DNA from: Ferrimonas lipolytica
GTDB lineage: Bacteria > Pseudomonadota > Gammaproteobacteria > Enterobacterales > Shewanellaceae
NCBI RefSeq assembly: GCF_012295575.1
Contig: NZ_CP051180.1
Location: 2,356,001 to 2,420,000 of the forward strand
DNA length: 64,000 nucleotides
Direction: 5' to 3'
The notes beneath the pieces are model-generated. The model searched no databases. It was not told the DNA's origin and was given only the letters and a program-made list of their open reading frames with translations. The position numbers were made by a program, and so were the translations under genes. Each line of letters opens with the position of its first letter. Positions within the stretch are counted from its first letter, which is position 1. Below are positions 30,349 through 39,455 of this stretch, one piece after another.

Positions 30349-31398
30349 CTATTGTTCGCTATCGGCGTCGACACTGACTTTCGTGCCCCGTCGAGTAACA
30401 GTATCGAGTTCGTTTTTATAAGATTTTGGTCGCGGGATCCGCTCAGCAATGCGGATGGCGACATTGTCGTTGCTGCGCCCCAGTTTGCCACGGAAGGTCG
30501 GCAGTTCTTCCACCTTAACCAACACATGCTCAGGCAGATCAATTGGGATAACATCCCCCACCTTAAGCTCCATAATCTCTCGTAATGAGAGATCCTTTTC
30601 GAGCATATTGGCTTCAATATTTACTGGGACATCCATCACTTCATCTTGCAGCGCTTTGGCCCAGCGCATATCAGTGTCTTGCTTATCGCTTTGCACACCA
30701 GCATCGAGGAGTTCGCGGATAGGCTCAATCATTGAGTACGGCATGGTAATGTGAAAATCACCACCGCCGCCATCCAGTTCGATATGGAAGCTCGACACCA
30801 CCACAACTTCGGTTGGGCTTACTATGTTTGCCATCGCTGGGTTAACTTCGGAATCGAGATACTCAAAACCAACATCCATCACCGGAGACCAAGCTTCTTT
30901 GTAGTCCTCAAACACGGTTTTCAGCATCAACTGAATTATCCGTCGTTCGGTCGGGGTGAACTCTCGCCCTTCAATCTTCGCTTGGAAACGGCCATCGCCA
31001 CCAAAGAAATTATCCACCAAAATAAACACTAGCCGTGCTTCCATGGTGATAAGGCCAGTACCTTTGAGGGGCCGGAAGCGAACCATATTGAGACTGGTCG
31101 GAACGAACAATGAATGCACGTATTCGCCGAACTTAACCATCTGGACGCCGTTAATCGACACTTCCGGGCTACGGCGCATCATATTAAATAAGCTGATCCG
31201 CAAATGGCGGGCAAAGCGTTCGTTAACCAACTCTAGGGTTGGCATGCGGCCACGAACAATACGGTCTTGTGAAGTAAAATCGTAACTTATGGTGTTAGGG
31301 TCGTCGTTGGGGACGCTGCTCTGGGGCGCTTCCTCTTCGACATCGTCCACTCCATGAAGGAGTGCGTCAATCTCGTCTTGGCTCAGAAGATCGGTCAT
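30349..31398 (-). CDS. fliM: Flagellar motor switch protein FliM
   Basis: 349 residues. The N-terminal LLSQDEIDALLHG is the CheY-P binding peptide; the middle domain contains the GGxG-type loop (FFGGDGRF), and a C-terminal SpoA domain follows (LSLREIMELKVGDVIPIDLP). FliM is the receiver of the CheY signal and lies in the C-ring. Confidence 0.97.
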   Translation of the reverse strand: MTDLLSQDEIDALLHGVDDVEEEAPQSSVPNDDPNTISYDFTSQDRIVRGRMPTLELVNERFARHLRISLFNMMRRSPEVSINGVQMVKFGEYVHSLFVPTSLNMVRFRPLKGTGLITMEARLVFILVDNFFGGDGRFQAKIEGREFTPTERRIIQLMLKTVFEDYKEAWSPVMDVGFEYLDSEVNPAMANIVSPTEVVVVSSFHIELDGGGGDFHITMPYSMIEPIRELLDAGVQSDKQDTDMRWAKALQDEVMDVPVNIEANMLEKDLSLREIMELKVGDVIPIDLPEHVLVKVEELPTFRGKLGRSNDNVAIRIAERIPRPKSYKNELDTVTRRGTKVSVDADSEQ

Positions 31399-31406
31399 CT
31401 GTTGCC

Positions 31407-31919
31407 CTATTGCATGACAAAGCCGGTGAACAACACCCGCTCGATATATGGACTGCCAGTAATTGCCGTCATTGCGGTCTGTACATTGAGAAGAGCACGG
31501 GTTCGAAGCTCCTCTTTGCCCTCACTGGAATTAATGGTGATGCCATTGGCACTGCTGAACGTAGTGAGTAGTGCATCTCTAAGGAACGGAAGGTGTTTGC
31601 GCACGACTACCTGATGTTCATCATTACGCACCTGTAGTTGCACCTTAATCTGCACCACATGTTCATTGCCGTTAATGGGCAAGTTAAACAAAAACGGCGC
31701 AGGTAAACTGACATACATCGAATTTCTTGGGCCTTCTGGCTCTGCCATCGCTGTCTCAGTTTGAGCTGGGCTACTGTCGTTGCTGTCTCCTGACAACAAA
31801 AAATAGGCAGCAATAGCACCGCCAATCAACACCAACAATCCAACGACCGCAGCGATAATAATGTTCTTTTTAGATTTTGCTTGTGGCTTGATTTCAAGCT
31901 CTAATGATTCTTCTGCCAT
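31407..31919 (-). CDS. fliL: Flagellar basal body protein FliL
   Basis: 170 residues with one N-terminal transmembrane helix (about 19-42) and a periplasmic stomatin-like FliL domain (YVSLPAPFLFNLP, VQIKVQLQVRN, RDALLTTFSS). FliL supports stator function in the motor. It follows fliK by 49 bases and precedes fliM by eight. Confidence 0.94.
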   Translation of the reverse strand: MAEESLELEIKPQAKSKKNIIIAAVVGLLVLIGGAIAAYFLLSGDSNDSSPAQTETAMAEPEGPRNSMYVSLPAPFLFNLPINGNEHVVQIKVQLQVRNDEHQVVVRKHLPFLRDALLTTFSSANGITINSSEGKEELRTRALLNVQTAMTAITGSPYIERVLFTGFVMQ

Positions 31920-31968
31920 CGGTTTACTTTATTGTTGTTGAATAAATACGGCTTGCGCGCCAAGCTAA

Positions 31969-33480
31969 TCAAGCGAAGTAGTCTATGCCACCGCTGTCGG
32001 TACGGCCAGTAACAGTTACCATCTCAACGTCACTATCACTATTGTCGCTGCTAAAGCCAGCGCCATGGCCAGGTTGCTGTTGGCCACCATCATCCCCCGC
32101 CTGCTGCTGCGATACATCCGTTTGCCCAAGCTGCAAACCTTGCTCTTGCAACATTTCCCGTAAACGCGGTAGCGCTTGCTCAATCATATCCTTAGCTTGT
32201 CCCTGCTGAGTGACAATCTGCACATTAGCCTGATCGCCATTCATCTGAATACGCACCTGCAAAGCACCTAGCTCTGGTGGATCTAGCCTGATCTCGGCAC
32301 TAAGTTTGTCGGTGTTAACCATCATCTGCAGTCGGTCCCGTAACTCCGGCACCATCCGCTCTGCATTAACCGGCTGTTTCATCACTTCAGCCTGCGCGTT
32401 AGCGGCCGTGGTGGCATTAGGAAGTGTTGCACCACGAGATTCCCCTCGGACACCAGTAAGCATATTAGGCTCGCTCTCGGTGCTGTGGCTGTTATCCATT
32501 GCCGCTTCGGTTGGCGCCGCCAGTGCCGACATCAGATTACTATTGAGTGGCTCTTTGGCCACGTTAACTGCATTCCCTGATAACTCAAGCTTGCCTTGGC
32601 TGAGAGGCTCTTTCATTGTCGTGGCACTGGGGTCTTCGCTGCTGCCAGCCTGAAGCTCTGTTGCAACGACAGCGGCTTGCTCCAAAGAGACACCATTTAC
32701 TTGCCCCTTCAATGATTTATCGTTAATCAATGTTCCACTGTTAACAAGGATATTTGCCACCGCAGGCTTAGGGGCAATCTTATCAGCAGCAATACCGGTT
32801 TCGTTCATTGGCTGACCGGTGGCGATACTATTTGCCATTAATAAGTTGTCAGCTGGCTCGGTGTTAGGACTGACGGTAGCGGTAGCGGTAGCGGCAGCGG
32901 CAGCGGCAGCGGTAGCGGTAGCGGTAGCGGCAGCGGCAGCGGCAGCGGTAGCAGCAGTCGTAGTGGCAGTCGTAGTGGCAGTGGCAGTGGCAGTGGCAGT
33001 GAGATTGGAGCTTATCGCTTGGGCTGTATCTGCCAATAGCGGCTTGGACTCGATCATGCCCGATGCTGCGCTCTGGGCACCTTTAGGGGATAGCGCTGGT
33101 GCGAGTAACTCATCGTTACTGGCGTTGCTCCCCATCGGGTTGTCGCTAACCTTTGCTGCAGCACCGTTAGCCTCGGTAGGCACTTGGTTTCCGTCAGCTG
33201 ATAATGCAGCGAAATAGCTATCGAGTTGGCTCAACAGATCGGTTGAGTCGGCATCAACAACAATATCGTCGTTAACGGCAAGTTTTTGCCCCTGCGGCAA
33301 CAACTCATCAATCCCTTCCATTTCCAAACCCAGCTGCGGTTTGCCGGTCTCAGCATCATCGGCTAGCTCAGCAAATAGCTCAGAGAAATCGCTGTCGCTC
33401 CCCATATCGAGAGAGCCTGTCGCACTAGCCAGCTCTGAGCTTGGCGCAAACAATGTGATCGGATTAGCGATATTAGCCAT
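31969..33480 (-). CDS. fliK: Flagellar hook-length control protein FliK
   Basis: 503 residues. The N-terminal two thirds are low-complexity and include an Ala/Thr tract (about residues 160-200) encoded by degenerate hexamers. The C-terminal domain (about 370-460) is conserved: LRDRLQMMVNTDKLSAEIRLDPPELGALQVRI (core LDPPELGALQVRI), then the Gln-rich tail. FliK measures hook length and triggers the FlhB switch. It is first in its operon and has its own candidate sigma-54 promoter. Confidence 0.93.
   Translation of the reverse strand: MANIANPITLFAPSSELASATGSLDMGSDSDFSELFAELADDAETGKPQLGLEMEGIDELLPQGQKLAVNDDIVVDADSTDLLSQLDSYFAALSADGNQVPTEANGAAAKVSDNPMGSNASNDELLAPALSPKGAQSAASGMIESKPLLADTAQAISSNLTATATATATTTATTTAATAAAAAAATATATAAAAAAATATATVSPNTEPADNLLMANSIATGQPMNETGIAADKIAPKPAVANILVNSGTLINDKSLKGQVNGVSLEQAAVVATELQAGSSEDPSATTMKEPLSQGKLELSGNAVNVAKEPLNSNLMSALAAPTEAAMDNSHSTESEPNMLTGVRGESRGATLPNATTAANAQAEVMKQPVNAERMVPELRDRLQMMVNTDKLSAEIRLDPPELGALQVRIQMNGDQANVQIVTQQGQAKDMIEQALPRLREMLQEQGLQLGQTDVSQQQAGDDGGQQQPGHGAGFSSDNSDSDVEMVTVTGRTDSGGIDYFA
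32874..33001. repeat. Imperfect hexanucleotide tract inside fliK
   Basis: About 128 bp of GGTAGC/GGCAGC units, then GGCAGT units, encode the Ala/Thr-rich stretch of FliK. The unit is two codons long, so length changes stay in frame. Unlike the parP tract, it is interrupted by third-base changes. Confidence 0.9.
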
Positions 33481-33539
33481 AGCATCAATATTCCATTAGC
33501 GATGGGGCGTCATAAAAACGGTCTCTATTGCAGAAACTT

Positions 33540-33555
33540 AGCAAGATATAGGCCA
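33540..33555 (-). promoter_or_regulatory. Candidate sigma-54 promoter of the fliK-to-flhB operon
   Basis: Minus strand: TGGCCT, ATATC, TTGCT, keeping GG-N10-GC. It stands in the 85-bp gap between fliJ and fliK, about 60 bases before the fliK start. Confidence 0.6.
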
Positions 33556-33565
33556 CAAAGTGACT

Positions 33566-34009
33566 TTATCGTTGCCGGCGCAGGTATTGTTGGGTTGAAA
33601 ATTCATCCAAAGCGCTTTGTTCTCGCTTGGCTTCCGCACTGCGACGCTGCTGCTCAGCGTTGTCGATCAGCAATTGTAAGGCCTGCTGCCGCTGTTTGGC
33701 TTGCTGCCAGTCCTGCTGCTTTTGTTGCACTGCTTCCTGCGCCTGCCGTTGCTTGGCCACATGCTGGGTAATGGTGCTATCAAGCTTACTAATATAGAAA
33801 TGAAACTGCTGGTATTCTGACGCCTGCAAGGTGCCGCCCTTTTTATTTTGGGCTTGTTTAATATAGTCCCAGCGGTAGTTTTGTAATTGCTGCATCTGTT
33901 GCTGTAAGGCATCAACGGTACTGCGTGCCTGTCTAAGCGCTAGATTAGCTTGCTCCAGCTGCTTATCTACCATAACCAACACTTTGCCCAGTTGCTTCGG
34001 ATCGGCCAT
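33566..34009 (-). CDS. fliJ: Flagellar export chaperone FliJ
   Basis: 147 residues, almost wholly a Gln-rich antiparallel coiled coil (LEQANLALRQARSTVDALQQ at the start of the coil). FliJ sits in the FliI ATPase ring and links it to FlhA. Identity rests on fold and on its place directly after fliI. Confidence 0.92.
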   Translation of the reverse strand: MADPKQLGKVLVMVDKQLEQANLALRQARSTVDALQQQMQQLQNYRWDYIKQAQNKKGGTLQASEYQQFHFYISKLDSTITQHVAKQRQAQEAVQQKQQDWQQAKQRQQALQLLIDNAEQQRRSAEAKREQSALDEFSTQQYLRRQR

Positions 34010-34013
34010 TTAA

Positions 34014-35375
34014 TTACACCTTACACTGGGCGGCGATACGGGCCATCTGCTCTAAGCTGAGCTGAAAGTTTATCGGCGAACGCATCTCTTGTTGCAGGAA
34101 CTTAGCTAATACAGGTTGCATGGTAATCGCTTTGTCTACCATGGGGTCAGCACCCTTGCTGTAGGCACCGATTGCAATCAGATCTTGATTCTGACGATAA
34201 GCCGACCATAACCGCTTTATGTTTTGCGCCGCGCCCAGATGAGCAGGTTCAGTTACCTGCGGCATCACTCGACTGATGGAGGCTTCAATGTCGATAGCCG
34301 GATAGTGGCCACTTTCCGCCAAGGCACGGCTTAACACAATGTGGCCATCCAAAATGGCACGGGCACTATCAGCGATTGGGTCTTGTTGGTCGTCCCCCTC
34401 GGTCAACACCGTATAGAAAGCAGTAATGCTGCCCTGCCCTTCACCACCGTTACCGGCCCGCTCTACTAATTTGGGTAACTTAGCAAACACCGATGGCGGA
34501 TAACCTTTGGTTGCAGGTGGCTCGCCAATCGCTAGTGCAATCTCCCGCTGAGCTTGGGCATAACGAGTGAGCGAGTCCATCAACAGCAGCACATTCTTAC
34601 CGCTATCGCGGAAGTATTCGGCAATGCGGGTTGAGGTTTCACAGGCCCTTAAACGCATCAACGGACTGGTGTCTGCCGGTGCCGCAATCACCACCGACCG
34701 AGCGCGCCCTTCAGGCCCTAAGATCTCTTCAATAAACTCTTTTACTTCGCGACCACGCTCACCGACCAGCCCAACCACGATCACGTCGGCGTTGGTGCCT
34801 CGAGTCATCATCCCTAGCAGAACCGATTTGCCTACACCTGAACCGGCCATCAACCCCATTCGTTGGCCCACACCGACGGTAAGCATGCCATTGATAGCGC
34901 GTACACCAACATCAATAGGGTGTGCTACCGGGCGGCGAGCCATCGGATTAAGTAAAGGTGGGTGCGGATCGATGGTTTCTCTAGATAGTAGCGGCCCAAG
35001 GCCATCCAAAGGGTTGCCGTTACCATCAAGCACACGCCCAAGTAGCTCTGGTCCGCCCTGCAGACTTTGGCGTTGCCCCAGTGGCGTAACCCGCGCACCT
35101 GGTAGCACCCCTTTTAATTCATCCACCGGCATTAGATAAAGGATCTGATCATCGAAGCCAACCACTTCTGCGGTTAGTTCACCGGCTTCGGTTTCAATCA
35201 AACAAAGTGAACCCACCGGCGCCCGGCACCCCACCGCTTCGAGGGTCAGTCCGACTACCCGTAATAGCTGGCCAGAAGCGACCACAGCAGAACTGTGTAC
35301 CTGCTGTTGCCATGCATTAACGCGCATGCTGAGGCGACTACTCCGGCGCTGTTTCAGCTCCATTGCCGTTGGCAT
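34014..35375 (-). CDS. fliI: Flagellum-specific ATPase FliI
   Basis: 453 residues. F1-beta-like ATPase of the flagellar export system: Walker [22 protein letters not shown], and Walker [18 protein letters not shown]. The C-terminal helix bundle that binds FliJ follows. The start is uncertain; ATG 35375 has GAGG nine bases upstream and overlaps fliH by 38 bases. Other in-frame starts are 35384, 35363 and 35327 (the last clears fliH). Confidence 0.95.
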   Translation of the reverse strand: MPTAMELKQRRSSRLSMRVNAWQQQVHSSAVVASGQLLRVVGLTLEAVGCRAPVGSLCLIETEAGELTAEVVGFDDQILYLMPVDELKGVLPGARVTPLGQRQSLQGGPELLGRVLDGNGNPLDGLGPLLSRETIDPHPPLLNPMARRPVAHPIDVGVRAINGMLTVGVGQRMGLMAGSGVGKSVLLGMMTRGTNADVIVVGLVGERGREVKEFIEEILGPEGRARSVVIAAPADTSPLMRLRACETSTRIAEYFRDSGKNVLLLMDSLTRYAQAQREIALAIGEPPATKGYPPSVFAKLPKLVERAGNGGEGQGSITAFYTVLTEGDDQQDPIADSARAILDGHIVLSRALAESGHYPAIDIEASISRVMPQVTEPAHLGAAQNIKRLWSAYRQNQDLIAIGAYSKGADPMVDKAITMQPVLAKFLQQEMRSPINFQLSLEQMARIAAQCKV

Positions 35376-36255
35376 CGGTGTCATCCTCAGAGGTTGGTGA
35401 AGAAGGGGATGGAAGATCTGCCGCTGACTGCGTCATATCATTGACGCCATCAGCAATTTCAACTGGCGGGTGTTGTGGTTCATTAACATCAGCCCGAGGC
35501 TGACTAGCAAACTGTTCTAACACTTTGTGCAGGCGCTCTTCGCTAAGCAAAGAGACCTGACTGCGTTCGGTATTGATCTGCAACGAGCCTTTACTCAGAC
35601 TGGGCTCCAATTGCAGCTGCCAATTTCGCTTCGCTAGCTCGTCGGCACCATAGCTTTGTTCAATCAATTGATGGTCTTCACTGCTGGCACATATCTGTAC
35701 CTGTTGCCGCTGTTGCGGTAATGCAGCAATACCAGCTTGAAGTGCGTGCAACACTGCGGCTTCTGAGGTTTTTAACTCAACCTGAACCACCGCTTGGGCT
35801 AGTTTCATCGCCAAGGTAACCAGTTCTTGCTCTACCTGGTTATCCACCGCATTGAGGGGTTCTATCAATTCGTTTAATAGATTGTCCCATTGCAAGCAGC
35901 GCTGCTGGATCTCTTGCTCACCCGCTTCAATACCTTGGCTACGACCTTGTTCCAAACCCTCTTGTAAGCCTTGGTCGGCACCGCTTAAGCGACCTTCCGC
36001 TAACCCTTTATCGAGGCCTTCTTGTTTACCTTGGTCGAAACCCTCTTGCCAAGCCTGCTGTTGAATCGCTTCGAGCTCTTCCAGCGTGGGCGGCTCTGGC
36101 AGCTCACATGCAACCTCCGCCGCAGCCTTTTGGCTGGCACTGCTGCCATGAATGGCATGTTGGTCGTTAGTAACCGGCGTATCAAAATCTTCAAGCTGCC
36201 AATCTTCGACTTGGGCAGGGTTGATGTAACCGAGGCGGCTCACGGGCGAATTCAT
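35338..36255 (-). CDS. fliH: Flagellar assembly protein FliH
   Basis: 305 residues. The middle contains the Gly-spaced repeats of FliH ([18 protein letters not shown] and following units), then the C-terminal V1/A-ATPase stator-like domain. FliH dimers bind FliI and tether it to FliN. The C-terminus has an acidic, Pro/Ser-rich extension (after about residue 250) that is longer than in most FliH. Confidence 0.93.
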   Translation of the reverse strand: MNSPVSRLGYINPAQVEDWQLEDFDTPVTNDQHAIHGSSASQKAAAEVACELPEPPTLEELEAIQQQAWQEGFDQGKQEGLDKGLAEGRLSGADQGLQEGLEQGRSQGIEAGEQEIQQRCLQWDNLLNELIEPLNAVDNQVEQELVTLAMKLAQAVVQVELKTSEAAVLHALQAGIAALPQQRQQVQICASSEDHQLIEQSYGADELAKRNWQLQLEPSLSKGSLQINTERSQVSLLSEERLHKVLEQFASQPRADVNEPQHPPVEIADGVNDMTQSAADLPSPSSPTSEDDTDANGNGAETAPE

Positions 36256-36258
36256 AGC

Positions 36259-37296
36259 TTATAAGAACTCTTCGCCACCGCCGCCGCCCAGCATAATTTC
36301 GCCGGCATCGGCCAAACGGCGTGCAACCGTAAGGATCTCTTTCTGGGCAGCTTCCACTTCGGACAACCGGATTGGCCCCATCGCTTCGAGGTCGTCTTTG
36401 ATTAAGTCGGCCTGACGCTTGGACATATTGCCCAAGATCTTGCCCTGCAAATCGTTGTCTGCACCCTTCAATGCCGGTAACAATATATCCGCTTGAACAT
36501 CGCGCAAAATGGCCTGAATAGCTCGGTCGTCGACCTCTTTGAGATTGTCGAATACAAACATCAGATCTTGAATATTTTGCGTTAGCTCTTCGTCGATCTC
36601 GCGTAACTGATCCATCAGCAACGCTTCAGTACCGGTATCCATGTAGTTCATGATATCGGCAGCGGCCTTGAGACCGCCCATTTTGGCCGCTTGCGCACCG
36701 GATTGGCCAGCAAACTGCTTCTCCATGATGTCGTTCAACTCTTGCAGTGCCGCCGGTTGAACCTCTTCCAAGTTGGAAACCCGCATCATCAAATCAAGAC
36801 GAACTCGTTCGCTAAACTGACTTAAAATTTGTGCCGCTTGATCAGCCTCAAGGTACGACAACACAATAGTTTGGATCTGCGGGTGTTCGTTCTGAATGAT
36901 GTTGGCAACCTGACGTGCATCCATCCACTTCAACGACTCAAGCCCGGTTGAGCCACTACCCATCACAATCTGATCGATCAAGTTGCCGGCTTTATCTTCA
37001 CCCAAAGCTTGGGTTAAAGCTTTACGCACAAAATCTTGGCTGTTAAGACCGATGGAACTAAAGCGTTGGATCTCTTCAAGGAACAAGCGATGAACCGAAA
37101 CAACTTTATCTTGCACAAAGTCCTGCATACCAGCCATCACTGTACCGACCTTCTGCACCTGCTTTGGCTCAAGGTTTTTAAGCACCTGAGCGGCATCGGC
37201 TTCGCTTAAGCTCAGCAGCAAGATGGCCGTTTTTTCGGCGCCGCTGAGGGTAGATACGTCATATCGCGCACCTGTTTCTGCTGAGGGATTAGGCAT
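36259..37296 (-). CDS. fliG: Flagellar motor switch protein FliG
   Basis: 345 residues: an N-terminal FliF-binding domain (LSGAEKTAILLLSLSE), armadillo-type middle domain with EHPQIQTIVLSYLEADQAAQ (20 residues), and a C-terminal torque domain with LLPALKGADNDLQGKILGN and KRQADLIKDDLEA. Its C-terminal charged helix interacts with stators. It overlaps fliF by eight bases. Confidence 0.97.
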   Translation of the reverse strand: MPNPSAETGARYDVSTLSGAEKTAILLLSLSEADAAQVLKNLEPKQVQKVGTVMAGMQDFVQDKVVSVHRLFLEEIQRFSSIGLNSQDFVRKALTQALGEDKAGNLIDQIVMGSGSTGLESLKWMDARQVANIIQNEHPQIQTIVLSYLEADQAAQILSQFSERVRLDLMMRVSNLEEVQPAALQELNDIMEKQFAGQSGAQAAKMGGLKAAADIMNYMDTGTEALLMDQLREIDEELTQNIQDLMFVFDNLKEVDDRAIQAILRDVQADILLPALKGADNDLQGKILGNMSKRQADLIKDDLEAMGPIRLSEVEAAQKEILTVARRLADAGEIMLGGGGGEEFL

Positions 37297-39010
37297 CGTC
37301 TTCTAACCAACTTTTAATCACACGGGTCGACAGCTCAGGTTCATTAGCCACAAGGGCTCGGATAGCCCGCAACATATCGTCGTCTTTACGCAGATCAGGC
37401 AACATAATCGAGCCATCATCCGCATAGCCATAATCCGATGCGTCGTTACCAGCACCACCAATAATATCGGTCGAGAATTGATCCTCAAGATCCGCTAATT
37501 CATTTCCAGCGTTAGCCTGTTCAATCTCGGCCTGTACCTGCTCAGGGAACAGCAGCTTCTTAACCATCGGACGAACAACAACCAGCAATAACACCAGCAA
37601 CACGATACCACCAAGGGTCAGCCTCACCGCGCGCCAGAACCACGGCTGTTCAACTAATGTCGCTTCCTCCAGCTCAGGCATTAACTCTTGAGCAAATGGG
37701 ACAGAAACCACTTCCAATACATCACCACGGCTACCATCAAAACCGATACTGCCTGCCAGCAACCGTTCAATCGCTTTCAGCTCAGCTTCGCTGCGAGGCT
37801 CCATCGTTACCGAGCCATCGGCTGCCGTAGAAGGACGATAATCCACCGCCACTGACATGGTCACCCGCTGAACCGTACCAATTTGGCTACGGGTATGGCT
37901 GATGGTGCTATCTAATTCATAGTTGCGAGTCGCTTCACTGCGGCTACGGCCGTTGGCGACGCTTTCAGTTTGAGCGGCGCCATTCACCTGTTGTGGAATA
38001 TCTGATTCGAGCGGCGGCTGGTTGGTCAAGGCACCTGGGATCCCCATTGAGCCTTTGCCGTTTTGATTGTCCTCAATCAGCATCTCACTGCGGATTACGG
38101 TATCAGGGGCATAACTGCGGGTTGTCTTCTCGTTGGCGGAAAAGTCCATATCAACCGCGACCTGAGCGGTAAATTGGCCTAGGCCAAGAACGGGGATAAG
38201 CAGTGAATCGATCTTATTAAGGTAAAGCTGCTCCTGCTTTATTTGCAGTTCGAGCTCTCGTCGACCCTGAGCCGTCACGCTATTTTGCGAACCAGAGTGC
38301 AACAAGCGACCATGTTGATCGGTCACGGTAACCTTCTCGGTTTGCAACCCATGCACCGCTGAACCAACAATATCGACAATGGCGTCCACTTCGCTCTGCT
38401 TCAGCTCAGTACCACGGCCTAGGGTTACCACAACCGTCGCGCTTGGTTGCTGACGCTTACGGGCAAATACGTTGTGCTTCGGTAACGCCAAGATAACCCG
38501 AGCTCGGTTAACACTGCGTAGCTCACTAATAGCACTCGCCAAGCTCTCTTCTTGGCTTTTTTTCAGTCGTGCCTGTTCCAACCGTTGGCTTACGCCAAAG
38601 CCGCTGTCTTGATTAAGGAAGTCTTGCTGTTGTCGACCTGGACCTAATCCAGCGCGGGTTAACTGCAGCTTAATATCGGCAATATCCTCTTCCGGGAATG
38701 AGAGCACATTGCCTTGCAATTTATAATCAATCTGTTGTTTATCGAGAAAATCGAGGGTTTCAACCAACTCCGCGGTTTCCATCTCAGCGATAGGGCGGTA
38801 GTTGGGCTCTTGCGCCCACAGCATCACCAATACTGCGAGCGCCAATGAGATAGCCAGTGCCAGCACTAAGCTAATTTGGCGTAGGACGTCGACATTACCC
38901 ACTGACGAGAGTGGACTGGATTGATTCTCTTCGATCTGGTCGCCATTAGCAGACGTCGCCGGAGTTTGTCCGCCGTTACCCGATACCGCTAATTCAGTTG
39001 ATGCAGCCAT
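37289..39010 (-). CDS. fliF: Flagellar MS-ring protein FliF
   Basis: 573 residues with two transmembrane segments (about 47-66 and 455-475) bounding a large periplasmic ring-building region (RALVILALPKH-type segment seen as RARVILALPKHNVFARK). The C-terminal cytosolic tail ends in VIKSWLEDDA, the FliG-binding helix. FliF forms the base of the motor and the housing of the export gate. Confidence 0.96.
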   Translation of the reverse strand: MAASTELAVSGNGGQTPATSANGDQIEENQSSPLSSVGNVDVLRQISLVLALAISLALAVLVMLWAQEPNYRPIAEMETAELVETLDFLDKQQIDYKLQGNVLSFPEEDIADIKLQLTRAGLGPGRQQQDFLNQDSGFGVSQRLEQARLKKSQEESLASAISELRSVNRARVILALPKHNVFARKRQQPSATVVVTLGRGTELKQSEVDAIVDIVGSAVHGLQTEKVTVTDQHGRLLHSGSQNSVTAQGRRELELQIKQEQLYLNKIDSLLIPVLGLGQFTAQVAVDMDFSANEKTTRSYAPDTVIRSEMLIEDNQNGKGSMGIPGALTNQPPLESDIPQQVNGAAQTESVANGRSRSEATRNYELDSTISHTRSQIGTVQRVTMSVAVDYRPSTAADGSVTMEPRSEAELKAIERLLAGSIGFDGSRGDVLEVVSVPFAQELMPELEEATLVEQPWFWRAVRLTLGGIVLLVLLLVVVRPMVKKLLFPEQVQAEIEQANAGNELADLEDQFSTDIIGGAGNDASDYGYADDGSIMLPDLRKDDDMLRAIRALVANEPELSTRVIKSWLEDDA

Positions 39011-39036
39011 GTTGTCTACCTAGATACCTCAGCCGA

Positions 39037-39357
39037 TTAAACCGGCATGCTCATAATTTCTTTGTAGGAATCAACAAGTTTGTTGCGCACCTGTATCGTT
39101 GCTTCGAAAGCTACACTGGACTTCTCTTTCGCTATCATGGTGTCGCTCAAGGTGACAGTGCTGTCGCCCATTTCAAATCGGGTTGCCAAATCACTGGAGG
39201 ATTTTTGCAGATGATTAACGTGATTGATGGCGTTAGTCAGTAGATCGTCAAAATTACTGCCACTGGTTGCGGTAGGCGTCAAGTTACCTGGCGATGCCCC
39301 CGCCTCTACAGCCATGGTATTCATCTCAGCCAAAAGTGATTGATTACTGATCTGCAT
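39037..39357 (-). CDS. fliE: Flagellar hook-basal body protein FliE
   Basis: 106 residues starting MQISNQSLLAEM at ATG 39357, with AAGGA nine bases upstream; the frame runs back to 39396 without support. The C-terminal part, FEATIQVRNKLVDSYKEIMSMPV (ending LVDSYKEIMSMPV), is the family signature. FliE joins the MS ring to the rod. It is first in the fliEFGHIJ operon, 40 bases from a sigma-54 promoter start. Confidence 0.96.
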   Translation of the reverse strand: MQISNQSLLAEMNTMAVEAGASPGNLTPTATSGSNFDDLLTNAINHVNHLQKSSSDLATRFEMGDSTVTLSDTMIAKEKSSVAFEATIQVRNKLVDSYKEIMSMPV

Positions 39358-39409
39358 CGTTAAAAATCCTTGTCGAAAATATGACGCCTTGGTCACTTGT
39401 TTCTTTTAA

Positions 39410-39425
39410 TGCAATAATCGCACCA
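39410..39425 (-). promoter_or_regulatory. Candidate sigma-54 promoter of the fliEFGHIJ operon
   Basis: Minus strand: TGGTGC, GATTA, TTGCA, with GG-N10-GC intact. It stands between flrC and fliE, as in Vibrio where this operon depends on sigma-54 and FlrC. Confidence 0.65.
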
Positions 39426-39455
39426 TTTTACGTTAACTAATGTTCAAAGTGTTAA

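Noticed and set aside
32819-33217. 132-codon Ala/Val-rich plus-strand frame
   Set aside because: Antisense shadow of the fliK hexamer tract.
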